A stretch of 64,000 nucleotides of DNA from an uncultured Bacteroidia bacterium. Its GTDB lineage: Bacteria > Bacteroidota > Bacteroidia > Bacteroidales > UBA932. Positions 55,950-63,595 of this stretch are shown here, piece by piece. The position numbers and the translations under genes were made by a program. Position 1 is the first letter of the stretch. Each line of letters opens with the position of its first letter. The stretch is from assembly GCA_902788175.1 (NCBI GenBank), contig CADAJF010000004.1, forward strand, positions 16,623 through 80,622. The letters are read 5' to 3'. The notes under the pieces are model-generated. The model ran no database searches. It had not been told where the DNA came from and saw only the letters and a program-made list of their open reading frames with translations.

Positions 55950-57215
55950 CTACTGCACCTTCACTTTGGGAAGGTCCTGCCAGAGGGTGGTGTAGTGGGG
56001 GGACTGGTGGTTGCGGGCCATGTGGATGGTGCCGTCGCCCTGCGCGCCAAAAAGGAGGGCGCCGGGGCCGAAGGAAGCATGGATGCTGTCGATGGCCCGG
56101 GAGAGGCGCTGGTCGCGCTGCGCAGCCTCCTGGTCGGCGAAAAGGGAGGGGGTGTAATGGTCGGCCTGCACCAGGCGGGTGATGACCACCCCGGCTTTCT
56201 TGTACGCAAAGGCTGGCCGATACAGCTTGCGGCAGGCCTCCACGGCCGCCAGGATGATGGCTTTGTGGTCGGCGGTGGCTTCCGGCAGGGCGGCATAGGC
56301 GCAGGCGGTCGTCTGCGGGGCGCTTTCCTTGAAGCGGTTGGTCATGGCAAAAACGGCCATCTCCAGGGCCAGGGAGCCCTGTTTGCGCAGTTTGGCCACC
56401 GCTCCTTCGGCAAAATTGGCCACTTGCTGGCTTAGCTCCGGCAGCTGCGTTATCTCATGGGCAAACGAACGGGAAACGCAGATGCTCTGCTTGGGCTCGA
56501 TATAATCCTCAAAGCCGATACAAGGGGTTCCCTGCAGCTCCTTCCAGGTCCGGAAGCCCGGCAGCATGAAGAGCTTGCGGACGGTGGTTTCCGGCAGCCG
56601 GATATAGTCCCAAGCCGTTTTGACGCCCATGGTTTCCAGCTTTTTGACAGAGCGTCGGCCGATTCCCCAGACATCCTCCACGGGGTATTTCCGCAGGACC
56701 TTCCCGATATCCTCCGGGCGGTGCATGTAGCAGCCCCCTTGCAGCCGGGGATACTGCTTGCACAGCTTGGAGGCAATCTTCGCCAGCGTCTTGGTGGGGG
56801 CGATGCCCACGGAAACGGGAATCGTCGTCAGACGCCTGCAGGCGGCGGAAATCTCCTTGGCATAGGCGTCGAAATCCACCCCTTCCATGCCGCTCAGGTC
56901 CAGGAAAGCCTCGTCAATGGAGTATTGCTCCAGCGAGGGCGCAAAGCCCCGCAGGACTTCCTGCACCCTGCGGGACATGTCCCCGTAAAGGGCAAAGTTG
57001 GAGGAGAAAACGGCCACCTGGTTGCGCTCCGCGATGTCCCGGAATTTGAAAAAGGGGTCCCCCATCCTGATGCCCAGGGCCTTGGCCTCGTTGGAGCGGG
57101 ACACGGCGCAGCCGTCGTTGTTGGAGAGCACTACGACAGGCCGGCCGTTGAGTTCCGGCCGGAATACTCTTTCGCAGGAAACGAAGAAGTTATTGCAGTC
57201 TGCCAGGGCATACAT
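55950..57215 (-). CDS. umuC: Y-family DNA polymerase (UmuC-like)
   Basis: A 421-residue translesion polymerase subunit. Motifs are MYALADCNNFFVSCERVFRP (first catalytic Asp), VVVLSNNDGCAVSRSNEAKA, SIDEAFLDLSG (catalytic Asp-Glu), VSVGIAPTKTLAKIASKLCK and DVWGIGRRSVKKLETMGVKT, with a little-finger domain and UmuC-type end (DLPKVKVQ). It follows umuD with 1 bp between stop and start, the classic mutagenic repair pair induced by DNA damage. Confidence 0.95.
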   Translation of the reverse strand: MYALADCNNFFVSCERVFRPELNGRPVVVLSNNDGCAVSRSNEAKALGIRMGDPFFKFRDIAERNQVAVFSSNFALYGDMSRRVQEVLRGFAPSLEQYSIDEAFLDLSGMEGVDFDAYAKEISAACRRLTTIPVSVGIAPTKTLAKIASKLCKQYPRLQGGCYMHRPEDIGKVLRKYPVEDVWGIGRRSVKKLETMGVKTAWDYIRLPETTVRKLFMLPGFRTWKELQGTPCIGFEDYIEPKQSICVSRSFAHEITQLPELSQQVANFAEGAVAKLRKQGSLALEMAVFAMTNRFKESAPQTTACAYAALPEATADHKAIILAAVEACRKLYRPAFAYKKAGVVITRLVQADHYTPSLFADQEAAQRDQRLSRAIDSIHASFGPGALLFGAQGDGTIHMARNHQSPHYTTLWQDLPKVKVQ

Positions 57216-57216
57216 G

Positions 57217-57639
57217 TCATGCCTTTTTGAGGATCCAGGTCACTACGCCCCAGATGAGAAACTCGTTGCCGGGGCCCACGGGAATGGGTTTGAAGCTGGT
57301 ATTGTGCTCATTGCAGGGCAGAAGGACGGCGCCTTCGGCGTCCTTGATGGCCACTTTTTTCACAGTGTATTCCCCGTCTATGAAACAGACGGCCTTGCAG
57401 TCATTGTAGGGCTCTACCGAGCGGTCCACGATGATGATATCCCCCTCGTCCATGTCCGCGTCCACCATGGACACGCCGTCTATGCGGAAGAAGAAGGTGG
57501 ACGCACTGTGGCGGACCAGGAGTTTTACCAGGTCCAGTTTTTCCCGGATATCCTCGGCCGGGGAGGGGAAACCCGCCTTGACCTCTCCCATGAAGGAGAA
57601 TTCAAGGGGATCCGTGACAGAAAGGGGCTGCGGAATCAT
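57217..57639 (-). CDS. umuD: UmuD-like S24 family peptidase
   Basis: A 140-residue LexA/UmuD-type protein that cleaves itself when RecA is activated and then joins UmuC as Pol V. The self-cleavage site is AGFPSP (Ala22-Gly23). The catalytic Ser57 is in RIDGVSMVDADM and Lys94 is in GEYTVKKVAIKD. ATG 57639 gives the family start. No obvious LexA box was recognised near the promoter at 57647. Confidence 0.94.
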   Translation of the reverse strand: MIPQPLSVTDPLEFSFMGEVKAGFPSPAEDIREKLDLVKLLVRHSASTFFFRIDGVSMVDADMDEGDIIIVDRSVEPYNDCKAVCFIDGEYTVKKVAIKDAEGAVLLPCNEHNTSFKPIPVGPGNEFLIWGVVTWILKKA

Positions 57640-57646
57640 TCTATGG

Positions 57647-57654
57647 CAAAGATA
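57647..57654 (-). promoter_or_regulatory. -7 box of umuDC
   Basis: TATCTTTG on minus (CAAAGATA on plus), ending 7 bp before the umuD ATG, so the mRNA leader would be almost absent. Confidence 0.55.
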
Positions 57655-57686
57655 CATCAATCTTAGGATAGTAGCAAGATAATCTC

Positions 57687-57694
57687 TATCTTTG
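57687..57694 (+). promoter_or_regulatory. -7 box of the TlpA-like gene
   Basis: TATCTTTG, 19 bp before the ATG at 57714, divergent from umuDC. Confidence 0.55.
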
Positions 57695-57713
57695 CGAAAA
57701 ACCGTATTTAGCC

Positions 57714-58757
57714 ATGAACTTTCGCACTTTCCTTTTGCTGGCAGCCGCTCCCGCACTCATTGCAGCCTGCTGCTCCTCTCCCAAATGCACCATCAACGGA
57801 ACCGTCACCTCGCCGCTGGACAGTGTCTGGCTGGTAGATGCGGACGGCGACATCCTCAACGTCGCCGCCGTCCGGGACGGGGCCTTCAGCTTCACCTGTG
57901 ACCGCAACAACCATTCGCTGGTACTGGTCTCTCCCGGCCAGTATGCCATGCCGGCCTCGGTGATTCCGGATGTCAAGGAGGTCCAGGTGACGCTGGGAGA
58001 AGGCTCCCCCGCCGTGTCCGGAAGCCCGCTTTCAGAGGAGTTGCAGACTTTCCAGCAGTGGATTATGCAGCACTTCAACGAGTACAACGAAAAAGCCATG
58101 GCCCTTCACCAAGAAGGTCAGCAGGAGGCCGCCGATGATGTTATGCAGGAAATGCGCCAGGCGCTCACTGACCGCTGCAAGGAAGTCTATATCCGGCACT
58201 CGCAGGATTATATCGGCATTCAGGCCATGACCTTCCTAATGGACGAAATCCCCGCCGAAGAGTTCATCGCCCTGTACGAGCAAGGCGGCGAGCCTGTGCG
58301 CCAGGACGCCAATCTGGGCGGGTACTATGAGTCCCTGACCCGGCGCGGCGACAAACTTCTCCAGCAAAACGAAGATGGCACTTTCACGGAATCCGAAGGA
58401 CTGCTGGAGGATTTTATCGGCCAGGGGAATTATGTCCTGGTGGACTTCTGGGCCTCCTGGTGCGGCCCCTGCATAGAGGAAACGCCTTTCGTGGTGAAGG
58501 CCTTCAACGACTATAAGGACAAAGGCCTGGTGGTGCTGGGCATCCCTGTCAGGGACAAGCAGGAAGCTACCCGGAAAGCCATGACCAAACTGGGCATCTT
58601 CTACCCGCAGATACTTGATCCCCAGACCAAACTGGCCCGGCGCTTTGACGTGACCGGCATCCCGCACCTATTCCTTTTCGGCCCGGACGGGGAAATCGTA
58701 AAAGAGGGCATGCGCGGCGAAGAGACCGACGCCCTCCTCAGGACTATCTTCCAGTAG
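57714..58757 (+). CDS. TlpA-like thioredoxin-fold lipoprotein with DUF4369-like N-terminus
   Basis: A 347-residue predicted lipoprotein (MNFRTFLLLAAAPALIAACC, lipobox Cys19). The N-terminal part (CTINGTVTSPLDSVWLVDAD, FSFTCDRNNHSLVLVSPGQY) resembles DUF4369. The C-terminal part is an AhpC/TSA-type thioredoxin domain: VLVDFWASWCGPCIEETPFV with the CGPC redox centre, GLVVLGIPVRDK, and RRFDVTGIPHLFLFGPDGEI with the cis-Pro. It probably reduces or exchanges disulfides in the periplasm. Single gene; a 51-bp array follows. Confidence 0.9.
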   Translation: MNFRTFLLLAAAPALIAACCSSPKCTINGTVTSPLDSVWLVDADGDILNVAAVRDGAFSFTCDRNNHSLVLVSPGQYAMPASVIPDVKEVQVTLGEGSPAVSGSPLSEELQTFQQWIMQHFNEYNEKAMALHQEGQQEAADDVMQEMRQALTDRCKEVYIRHSQDYIGIQAMTFLMDEIPAEEFIALYEQGGEPVRQDANLGGYYESLTRRGDKLLQQNEDGTFTESEGLLEDFIGQGNYVLVDFWASWCGPCIEETPFVVKAFNDYKDKGLVVLGIPVRDKQEATRKAMTKLGIFYPQILDPQTKLARRFDVTGIPHLFLFGPDGEIVKEGMRGEETDALLRTIFQ

Positions 58758-58860
58758 CTGTTCTTGCCGATTTTGGGGGCGAAGCTTCCGGACAAAGTCA
58801 ACGCCTTAGGCCGGTCATTGCCGATAATCTCCCTCCCCCGGGCGTTATTGGCCGTTCCGT

Positions 58861-59108
58861 GCGCATAATCGGCCGTATTTGATCACCGCTGGACGATTTT
58901 CGCCGTTCCGTGCGCAAAATCGGCCATATTTGATCACCGGCGGGCGATTTTCGCCGTCCCGTGCGCAAAATCGGCCATATTTGATCACCGCTGGGCGATT
59001 TTAGCCGTTCCGTGCGCAAAATCGGGCATATTTGATCACCGCTGGACGATTTTAGCCGGTCCGTGCGCAGAATCGGCCGTATTGCGTTCACGGACGGGCG
59101 ATTTTTGC
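58861..59108. repeat. 51-bp tandem repeat array 4 (about 4.8 copies)
   Basis: Unit starts GCGCA at 58861, 58912, 58963, 59014 and 59065. The palindromic half is TGCGCAAAATCGGCCATATT then TGATCACCG; the spacer half is CTGGGCGATTTTAGCCGTTC-like. The last unit runs into the promoter of the antiporter gene. Confidence 0.85.
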
Positions 59109-59116
59109 TAACTTTG
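59109..59116 (+). promoter_or_regulatory. -7 box of the antiporter gene
   Basis: TAACTTTG, 11 bp before the ATG at 59128; the upstream half of the promoter lies in the repeat array. Confidence 0.5.
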
Positions 59117-59127
59117 TCACCGGAGCC

Positions 59128-60723
59128 ATGACAACCTTATTTCTCATACTCATCGTAATCGTTATCCTGACCTGTATCTGGCTCAATGATATGTCGGCCA
59201 GGATTGGGGTGCCTACGCTGCTGGCGTTTATCCTTCTGGGTATCATCTTCGGTAACGTGGGGGCCATTCCAGTGTACCTGGACGACCATTCCTTTGCCAA
59301 GGAGCTCTGTACCGTAGCGCTGATATTCATCATGTTCTACGGTGGATTCGGCACGCGATGGGAGGCGGTCCGGCCGGTAGTGCGGGAGTCTGTGCTGCTG
59401 GCTTCCGTGGGTGTGATTGTGACGGCGGGCCTTACGGGGCTTTTCTGCCACTATGCACTGCAATGGGGATGGGCAGAGAGCCTTATGCTGGGCGCTGTGG
59501 TCAGTTCCACCGACGCGGCTTCCGTTTTCTCCATCCTGCGCGCCAAGAAACTGGGCCTGAAAAACAATACGGCGCCGATGCTGGAGATGGAAAGCGGAAG
59601 CAACGACCCCTGCGCCTATATGCTTACGGCCATCATGATCTCCGTGATGAACCATACAGCCAGCGGCAGCTCTACGGCCTGGATGCTCTTTGCCCAGATA
59701 GCTTTTGGCGCCGGTCTGGGATTCGGTATTGCAAAAGCGGCTTCCTGGGCACTTCAACGGGTGAAATTCACCACGGACGGCTTTGACACGCTCTTTATTT
59801 TCGCGGTAGCCATCGCCTCGTATGCCATCCCGGACTTGCTGGGCGGAAACGGCTACCTGAGCGCCTACATTGTGGGAATTATCCTTGGAAACGAGGACTT
59901 CAAAGGGAAGAAGTCCCTGGTGGGGTTCTTCGACGGGGTAACCGGGCTGATGCAAGTGCTCATCTTCTTCGTCCTGGGTCTGCTGGCACGCCCGGCCGAG
60001 CTCCACAAAGCCATCCTTCCGGCGCTGGGGATATCGGCCTTCCTGCTGCTGGTGGCACGGCCTGCGGCGGTGTTCGGCATCCTGACTCCGTTTGGGAAAT
60101 ACCCTTTCAAGCAGCAGGGACTCATCTCTTTTGTGGGGCTGCGCGGGGCGGCGTCCATTGTGTTTGCCATTATGGCCATCACCGGTGTGGAGGCGCTGGA
60201 TACGGAGCTTTTCAATATCGTTTTCTGCATCGTCCTCATTTCCATATCCTTGCAGGGTTCGCTCATCCCTTGGTCGGCCCGCAAGCTGGATATGCTGGAT
60301 GCCGGGACGGATGTCATGAAGACCTTCAGCGACTATTCAGAGAACACAGAGATGCAGTTCAGCCAGGTAAAAATTGGCCCCGGAAGCGCCTGGGAGGGCA
60401 AACGGGTCATGAACCTGGGCCTTCCCAGAAACATGCTCATCGCCCTTGTGGTCCGTGGACAGGAACGGATCGTTGCCCGCGGGGATACTCTTCTGCAGGC
60501 CGGCGACAAAGCCATAGTGGTAACCAAGGCCTTCGAGGACACGGAAACCTATCTGGTGGAGAAAACCATCAAGCCGGGCGGGAAACGCGCCGGCCGTCCC
60601 ATCTGCGAGTTTGCCGGCGAAGGACTGGTGCTGCTGGTTAAACGCGGAGACCGGGAAATCATCCCCAGCGGCAGCACCGTACTGGAGGCCGGAGACCTGC
60701 TGGTGCTCCTGAAAGACAGGTAA
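59128..60723 (+). CDS. CPA1 family cation/proton antiporter with TrkA-C domains (NhaP2/CvrA-like)
   Basis: A 531-residue protein. About 12 membrane segments fill the first 390 residues, with the CPA1 landmarks LGAVVSSTDAASVFSILRAK, MLEMESGSNDPCAYMLTAI (ion-site SNDP Asp) and FVGLRGAASIVFAIMAI. The cytoplasmic end carries two RCK-C (TrkA-C) pieces (FSQVKIGPGSAWEGKRVMNL, IVARGDTLLQAGDKAIVVT; ICEFAGEGLVLLVKRGDREI, TVLEAGDLLVLLKD). NhaP2-type proteins exchange K+ or Na+ for H+ and are gated by nucleotides or ions through such domains. Confidence 0.93.
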   Translation: MTTLFLILIVIVILTCIWLNDMSARIGVPTLLAFILLGIIFGNVGAIPVYLDDHSFAKELCTVALIFIMFYGGFGTRWEAVRPVVRESVLLASVGVIVTAGLTGLFCHYALQWGWAESLMLGAVVSSTDAASVFSILRAKKLGLKNNTAPMLEMESGSNDPCAYMLTAIMISVMNHTASGSSTAWMLFAQIAFGAGLGFGIAKAASWALQRVKFTTDGFDTLFIFAVAIASYAIPDLLGGNGYLSAYIVGIILGNEDFKGKKSLVGFFDGVTGLMQVLIFFVLGLLARPAELHKAILPALGISAFLLLVARPAAVFGILTPFGKYPFKQQGLISFVGLRGAASIVFAIMAITGVEALDTELFNIVFCIVLISISLQGSLIPWSARKLDMLDAGTDVMKTFSDYSENTEMQFSQVKIGPGSAWEGKRVMNLGLPRNMLIALVVRGQERIVARGDTLLQAGDKAIVVTKAFEDTETYLVEKTIKPGGKRAGRPICEFAGEGLVLLVKRGDREIIPSGSTVLEAGDLLVLLKDR

Positions 60724-60756
60724 TCAGCTCACGTTGAATGGCCATTTCGCGCGAAG

Positions 60757-60850
60757 GCTAACTGCCTGTACCACAGGCGCTTACAGAAATCAATCGTTGC
60801 AAAATGCAACGATTGATTTTCATAAATGACTGAGAATCACGTACTTGCGT
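60757..60850. repeat. Palindromic intergenic element, copy 5
   Basis: Core at 60787-60819 (arms AAATCAATCGTTGCA, centre AAAAT). Left flank CTAACTGCCTGTACCACAGG, right flank GACTGAGAATCACGTACTTG ending GTATCACGGGG. Confidence 0.8.
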
Positions 60851-60967
60851 ATCACGGGGAATGCCGATTGACGGCGGGGGGATTCCGGGTCAGGCCGGGA
60901 AGGACGGAGGGTCCGAACAAAGCAGCGACGGCCCTTGGCCGGGTAAGCGGACAGGCGGCTTCTGCCG

Positions 60968-61012
60968 CCAGCCCCTCTCCCGAGGAGAGGGGTTTGGGGT
61001 GAGGGTAACGTG
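60968..61012. repeat. C/G-rich dispersed repeat, third copy
   Basis: CCCCTCTCCCGAGGAGAGGG followed by GTTTGGGGTGAGGGTAACGT, related to 10749 and 36107. The neighbouring 60860-60960 holds CCGGGTCAGGCCGGGAAGGA, a style like the mutL insertion; no gene seen. Confidence 0.6.
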
Positions 61013-61042
61013 GGGCCGCAGGCGGGGGACAGTCCCCGAAGC

Positions 61043-61069
61043 AAAAAAGACTGCCGGGGGCAGTCTTTT
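61043..61069 (-). terminator. Terminator of the tRNA-Ser gene
   Basis: On minus, AAAAGACTGCC pairs with GGCAGTCTTTT around CCC, followed by T. It begins 5 bp after the tRNA 3' end. Confidence 0.85.
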
Positions 61070-61073
61070 GATG

Positions 61074-61162
61074 CGGAGGGGACGAGATTCGAACTCGTGG
61101 TACAGAATAACCCGTACGGCAGTTTAGCAAACTGCTGGTTTCAGCCACTCACCCACCCCTCC
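61074..61162 (-). tRNA. tRNA-Ser(GCT)
   Basis: An 89-nt tRNA with acceptor GGAGGGG/CCCCTCC and discriminator G. D-arm: GTGAGTGGCTGAAACC. Anticodon stem-loop: CAGTTTGCTAAACTG, with GCT. It has the long variable arm expected for tRNA-Ser and T-arm CGAGTTCGAATCTCG. The CCA end is not encoded. The bases before its 5' end are part of a 65-bp tandem duplication. Confidence 0.95.
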
Positions 61163-61170
61163 GGGCTTAA

Positions 61171-61227
61171 AATAACCCGTACGGCAGTTTAGCAAACTGC
61201 TGGTTTCAGCCACTCACCCACCCCTCC
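61171..61227 (-). pseudogene. Truncated tandem copy of tRNA-Ser (5' two thirds)
   Basis: 61171-61235 repeats 61106-61170 exactly. The copy contains the acceptor 5' strand, D-arm, anticodon arm and the first part of the variable arm, but no T-arm or acceptor 3' strand. It comes before the intact tRNA on the transcript. Confidence 0.9.
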
Positions 61228-61288
61228 GGGCTTAAAGCGTTGAATTTGCGCGGGGCTGGCCCCGGCTCCCGCCCAAAAGACGGGACTG

Positions 61289-61319
61289 CAAAGATACGGA
61301 TTTTTTTGCGACCGCCAAA
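61289..61319 (-). promoter_or_regulatory. Consensus promoter of the tRNA-Ser unit
   Basis: On minus, TTTG (plus 61316-61319), 19 bp, TATCTTTG (plus 61289-61296): a perfect match to the Bacteroidota primary-sigma consensus. It overlaps the opposite promoter at 61305-61335. Confidence 0.8.
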
Positions 61320-61335
61320 TATTTTCTTACTTTTG
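61305..61335 (+). promoter_or_regulatory. Consensus promoter of the YhhN gene
   Basis: TTTG at 61305-61308, 19 bp, TACTTTTG at 61328-61335, then ATG at 61356. The -33 region lies inside the opposing tRNA promoter. Confidence 0.75.
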
Positions 61336-61355
61336 TGCTAAGCAACACTAACGCT

Positions 61356-62036
61356 ATGAAAGCAAAAAACTATTCCTGGATAATTCCCGGGCTGTTTTTC
61401 CTTCTTTGCGCCCTGCTAAACCTGACGGGACGCATAGGGTGGGAACCCCTTGCCCGCGGCACCAAACCCGCCCTGCTGCCCCTGATTGCCCTCACTTCGG
61501 TGGCGGCGGCCGGCGGCATGGACTCCCGCGGCATGCGGCTGCTGGTCACTGCCCAGCTCCTGGGCTGCGCGGGAGACGTATTCCTCATGTACAACGGCTT
61601 CTACCCCTTCATCTGCGGCATGATTGCCTTCCTGGCGGGGCACGTCTTCTACATGACCCTTTTCGGCGGCCTTTCCTGGAAGGGCCTGGGCATCAGGACC
61701 TGGATTCCGGCGCTGCTGGTGATGATGGGACTGGTGGCCACCCTGATTACTGTTATCGGCGTGGAGGGAGACCTGCTGGTTCCCATGTGCGTGTACGGCA
61801 TGGCGCTGATGCTGCTGTGCTTCACCGGCATCGCGGGCGTTGCCCGGCTCAAGGGAGAAGCCTGGTGGAGGGTACTTTGCGGCGCCCTGCTTTTCACCAT
61901 CTCGGACGCCCTCATAGCCGTGGAAACGTTCCAGGAGAGCCCCGCCCGCTGGATGGGCTTTGCCGTCATGTTCACCTATATCAGCGCCCAGGCGCTCCTG
62001 GCAACCGGCGCCGTCAAACTCTTGAAAGAGAACTGA
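61356..62036 (+). CDS. YhhN family protein (lysoplasmalogenase-like)
   Basis: A 226-residue membrane protein with about eight hydrophobic segments. YhhN/TMEM86 landmarks are TKPALLPLIAL, LLGCAGDVFLMYNGFYPFIC (Gly-Asp in a membrane segment), GHVFYMTLF and LLFTISDALIAVETF (second in-membrane Ser-Asp). Family members cleave the vinyl-ether bond of lysoplasmalogens; in bacteria the function is rarely shown. The frame is open from 61335, but the promoter position supports ATG 61356. Its stop abuts that of the convergent gene at 62037. Confidence 0.9.
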   Translation: MKAKNYSWIIPGLFFLLCALLNLTGRIGWEPLARGTKPALLPLIALTSVAAAGGMDSRGMRLLVTAQLLGCAGDVFLMYNGFYPFICGMIAFLAGHVFYMTLFGGLSWKGLGIRTWIPALLVMMGLVATLITVIGVEGDLLVPMCVYGMALMLLCFTGIAGVARLKGEAWWRVLCGALLFTISDALIAVETFQESPARWMGFAVMFTYISAQALLATGAVKLLKEN

Positions 62037-63479
62037 TTACTCCTCGTTTCTTGCCTGCAGGACAGTTACCTGGCGGCCATCCCGCCAGGCGGTGATGCGT
62101 GCCTGAGGGAAGCCCAGCTTGCGTACTGAGTTCAGTTCCAGAAGGGCATCGGCGTAAGTAGGGAAAGTGCCCACGAAGTAGCTGTAGCGCAGGTTGGCGC
62201 CCAGCCGCTCATACACCGGCGACAAGCCGTGAAGGTCCTCCAGGGAGGCATGCCGGGGCGAGGAAAACAGCTCAATCTGATACACGATTCCGGCGGGGAG
62301 GGTGTTGTCGGGGGAGAATCGGCCCATGGGCATCACGCGGTAGGAGCGGTTGCGGACATGGCGGCCAAGACGCAGCTTCAGGCGCCCTCCCAGTGCATTT
62401 TTGGCAAAGGTGTAGGCCGACGAAGCACCCACCACCTCGCGGTCCTCGCCGCCGCTGACCACCCCGCTTTGCAGGAAGCTCTGCTCTATGAGCCGAAGCT
62501 CCAGGTTCACCTCCTCCAGCAGGGAACGGAGCGAGTCCAGCACCTGCTGCGAAGGGCCGGAAGCAATGGCGTCGATAATTCCCCGCGCCTCTTCCATCTT
62601 ACGCGCGTAAAGCCGCGTATTCGCGTTTCCGGGCAGCTGCGACGAGACCGCCGACCGGTTGTCCATCCGGGCAGGATCCTTCACCGGAGAGAGGGAGGCG
62701 ATGCGCAGCAGCTCCTCCTGGCTGCGCACGGGCTTTCTCTCACGCGAGGAAGCGAATTCCAGCACATAGATATACACGCTGTCCGGAGAGCAGTCGCGGT
62801 TGGAGGCAAACAGGCTGTACTTCCCGTCCTCGGTGTCCATCAGGAGAAAATCGTCGGCGGGGGAACTGAAGGGGAAGCCCATGTTCACCGGGGCGCCCCA
62901 GCAGCCGTTTTCGGCATCCCAGGCCGATGAATAAAGGTCATAACCGCCCATCCCGTAAAGCCCGTCCGAGGCAAAATACAGCGTTTTCCCGTCCGGGGAA
63001 AGCATGGGGAAAATCTCGCTGCCGGTGGACAGGAGTTCCTCCCCCAGGTGCCGGGGCGCACGCCAGAGGCTGTCCAGATCTTCGGTGACAAAGAGGCTGC
63101 GGCTGCCGGAGCGGTCCGGAGCGGAGTAGTAGATGGCATCGGCCCCCTTGGGGAAATAGAGCGGGAAGCCTTCCAGCGAATCCAGCGGATTGGGCGAGCC
63201 GCGCCAGGCGTTCTGCGGTAGCGGATAGTAAAGGAAGAAGTCCCGGCGGGAGAAACGCTGGCGCGCCACCACGTGGGGAGAAGCGCAGAAGTCCCTCATA
63301 TTCAGGCCGTTCTGCGAAGCGGCAGCCTTCTCCTCCTCCCCTACCGAGAGGTACAGCTCCATGGCCTCCTGGAAGCGGTAGGCGCGGTGAAGGCTGTCGG
63401 CCCGGTCCAAAACCGTCTGGGCCGACAAGGATGGCAGAGGCAGCAAAAACAGCCAGATGAGCCAAAAAAAGCGCTTCAT
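62037..63479 (-). CDS. Secreted PD40-repeat protein with SPOR domain
   Basis: A 480-residue protein with a signal peptide (MKRFFWLIWLFLLPLPSLSAQ). After a short TPR-like start (RADSLHRAYRFQEAMELYLS) come WD40-like PD40 blades (AIYYSAPDRSGSRSLFVTED, FPMLSPDGKTLYFASDGLYG with MGGYDLY, DFLLMDTEDGKYSLFASNRD). A middle helical part (RKMEEARGIIDAIASGPSQQ) follows, and the last 75 residues form a SPOR domain (YQIELFSSPRHASLEDLHGL, YSYFVGTFPTYADALLELNS). SPOR domains bind denuded peptidoglycan. Such proteins in Bacteroidota often belong to outer-membrane or gliding/secretion complexes; the exact role here is unknown. Confidence 0.85.
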   Translation of the reverse strand: MKRFFWLIWLFLLPLPSLSAQTVLDRADSLHRAYRFQEAMELYLSVGEEEKAAASQNGLNMRDFCASPHVVARQRFSRRDFFLYYPLPQNAWRGSPNPLDSLEGFPLYFPKGADAIYYSAPDRSGSRSLFVTEDLDSLWRAPRHLGEELLSTGSEIFPMLSPDGKTLYFASDGLYGMGGYDLYSSAWDAENGCWGAPVNMGFPFSSPADDFLLMDTEDGKYSLFASNRDCSPDSVYIYVLEFASSRERKPVRSQEELLRIASLSPVKDPARMDNRSAVSSQLPGNANTRLYARKMEEARGIIDAIASGPSQQVLDSLRSLLEEVNLELRLIEQSFLQSGVVSGGEDREVVGASSAYTFAKNALGGRLKLRLGRHVRNRSYRVMPMGRFSPDNTLPAGIVYQIELFSSPRHASLEDLHGLSPVYERLGANLRYSYFVGTFPTYADALLELNSVRKLGFPQARITAWRDGRQVTVLQARNEE

Positions 63480-63514
63480 AAGGATTGCAGTGTGCAAAAA
63501 TAAGAAAAATTGAT

Positions 63515-63522
63515 TAAATTTG
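63515..63522 (+). promoter_or_regulatory. -7 box of secDF
   Basis: TAAATTTG, 73 bp before the secDF ATG. Confidence 0.45.
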
Positions 63523-63595
63523 CAGCCTATTTTGCGGTGGTGTCCCCGGACGCTGCCTCAAACTTGACTTAAGTAATTCATTAACATAAACTAAC

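Noticed and set aside
58798-59091. Repeat protein on the minus strand inside array 4
   Set aside because: Same reason; composition follows the DNA repeat and no start signal exists.
61074-61235. Attachment site of an integrated element at tRNA-Ser
   Set aside because: The duplicated part is the 5' side and directly tandem; no integrase or second boundary is present.
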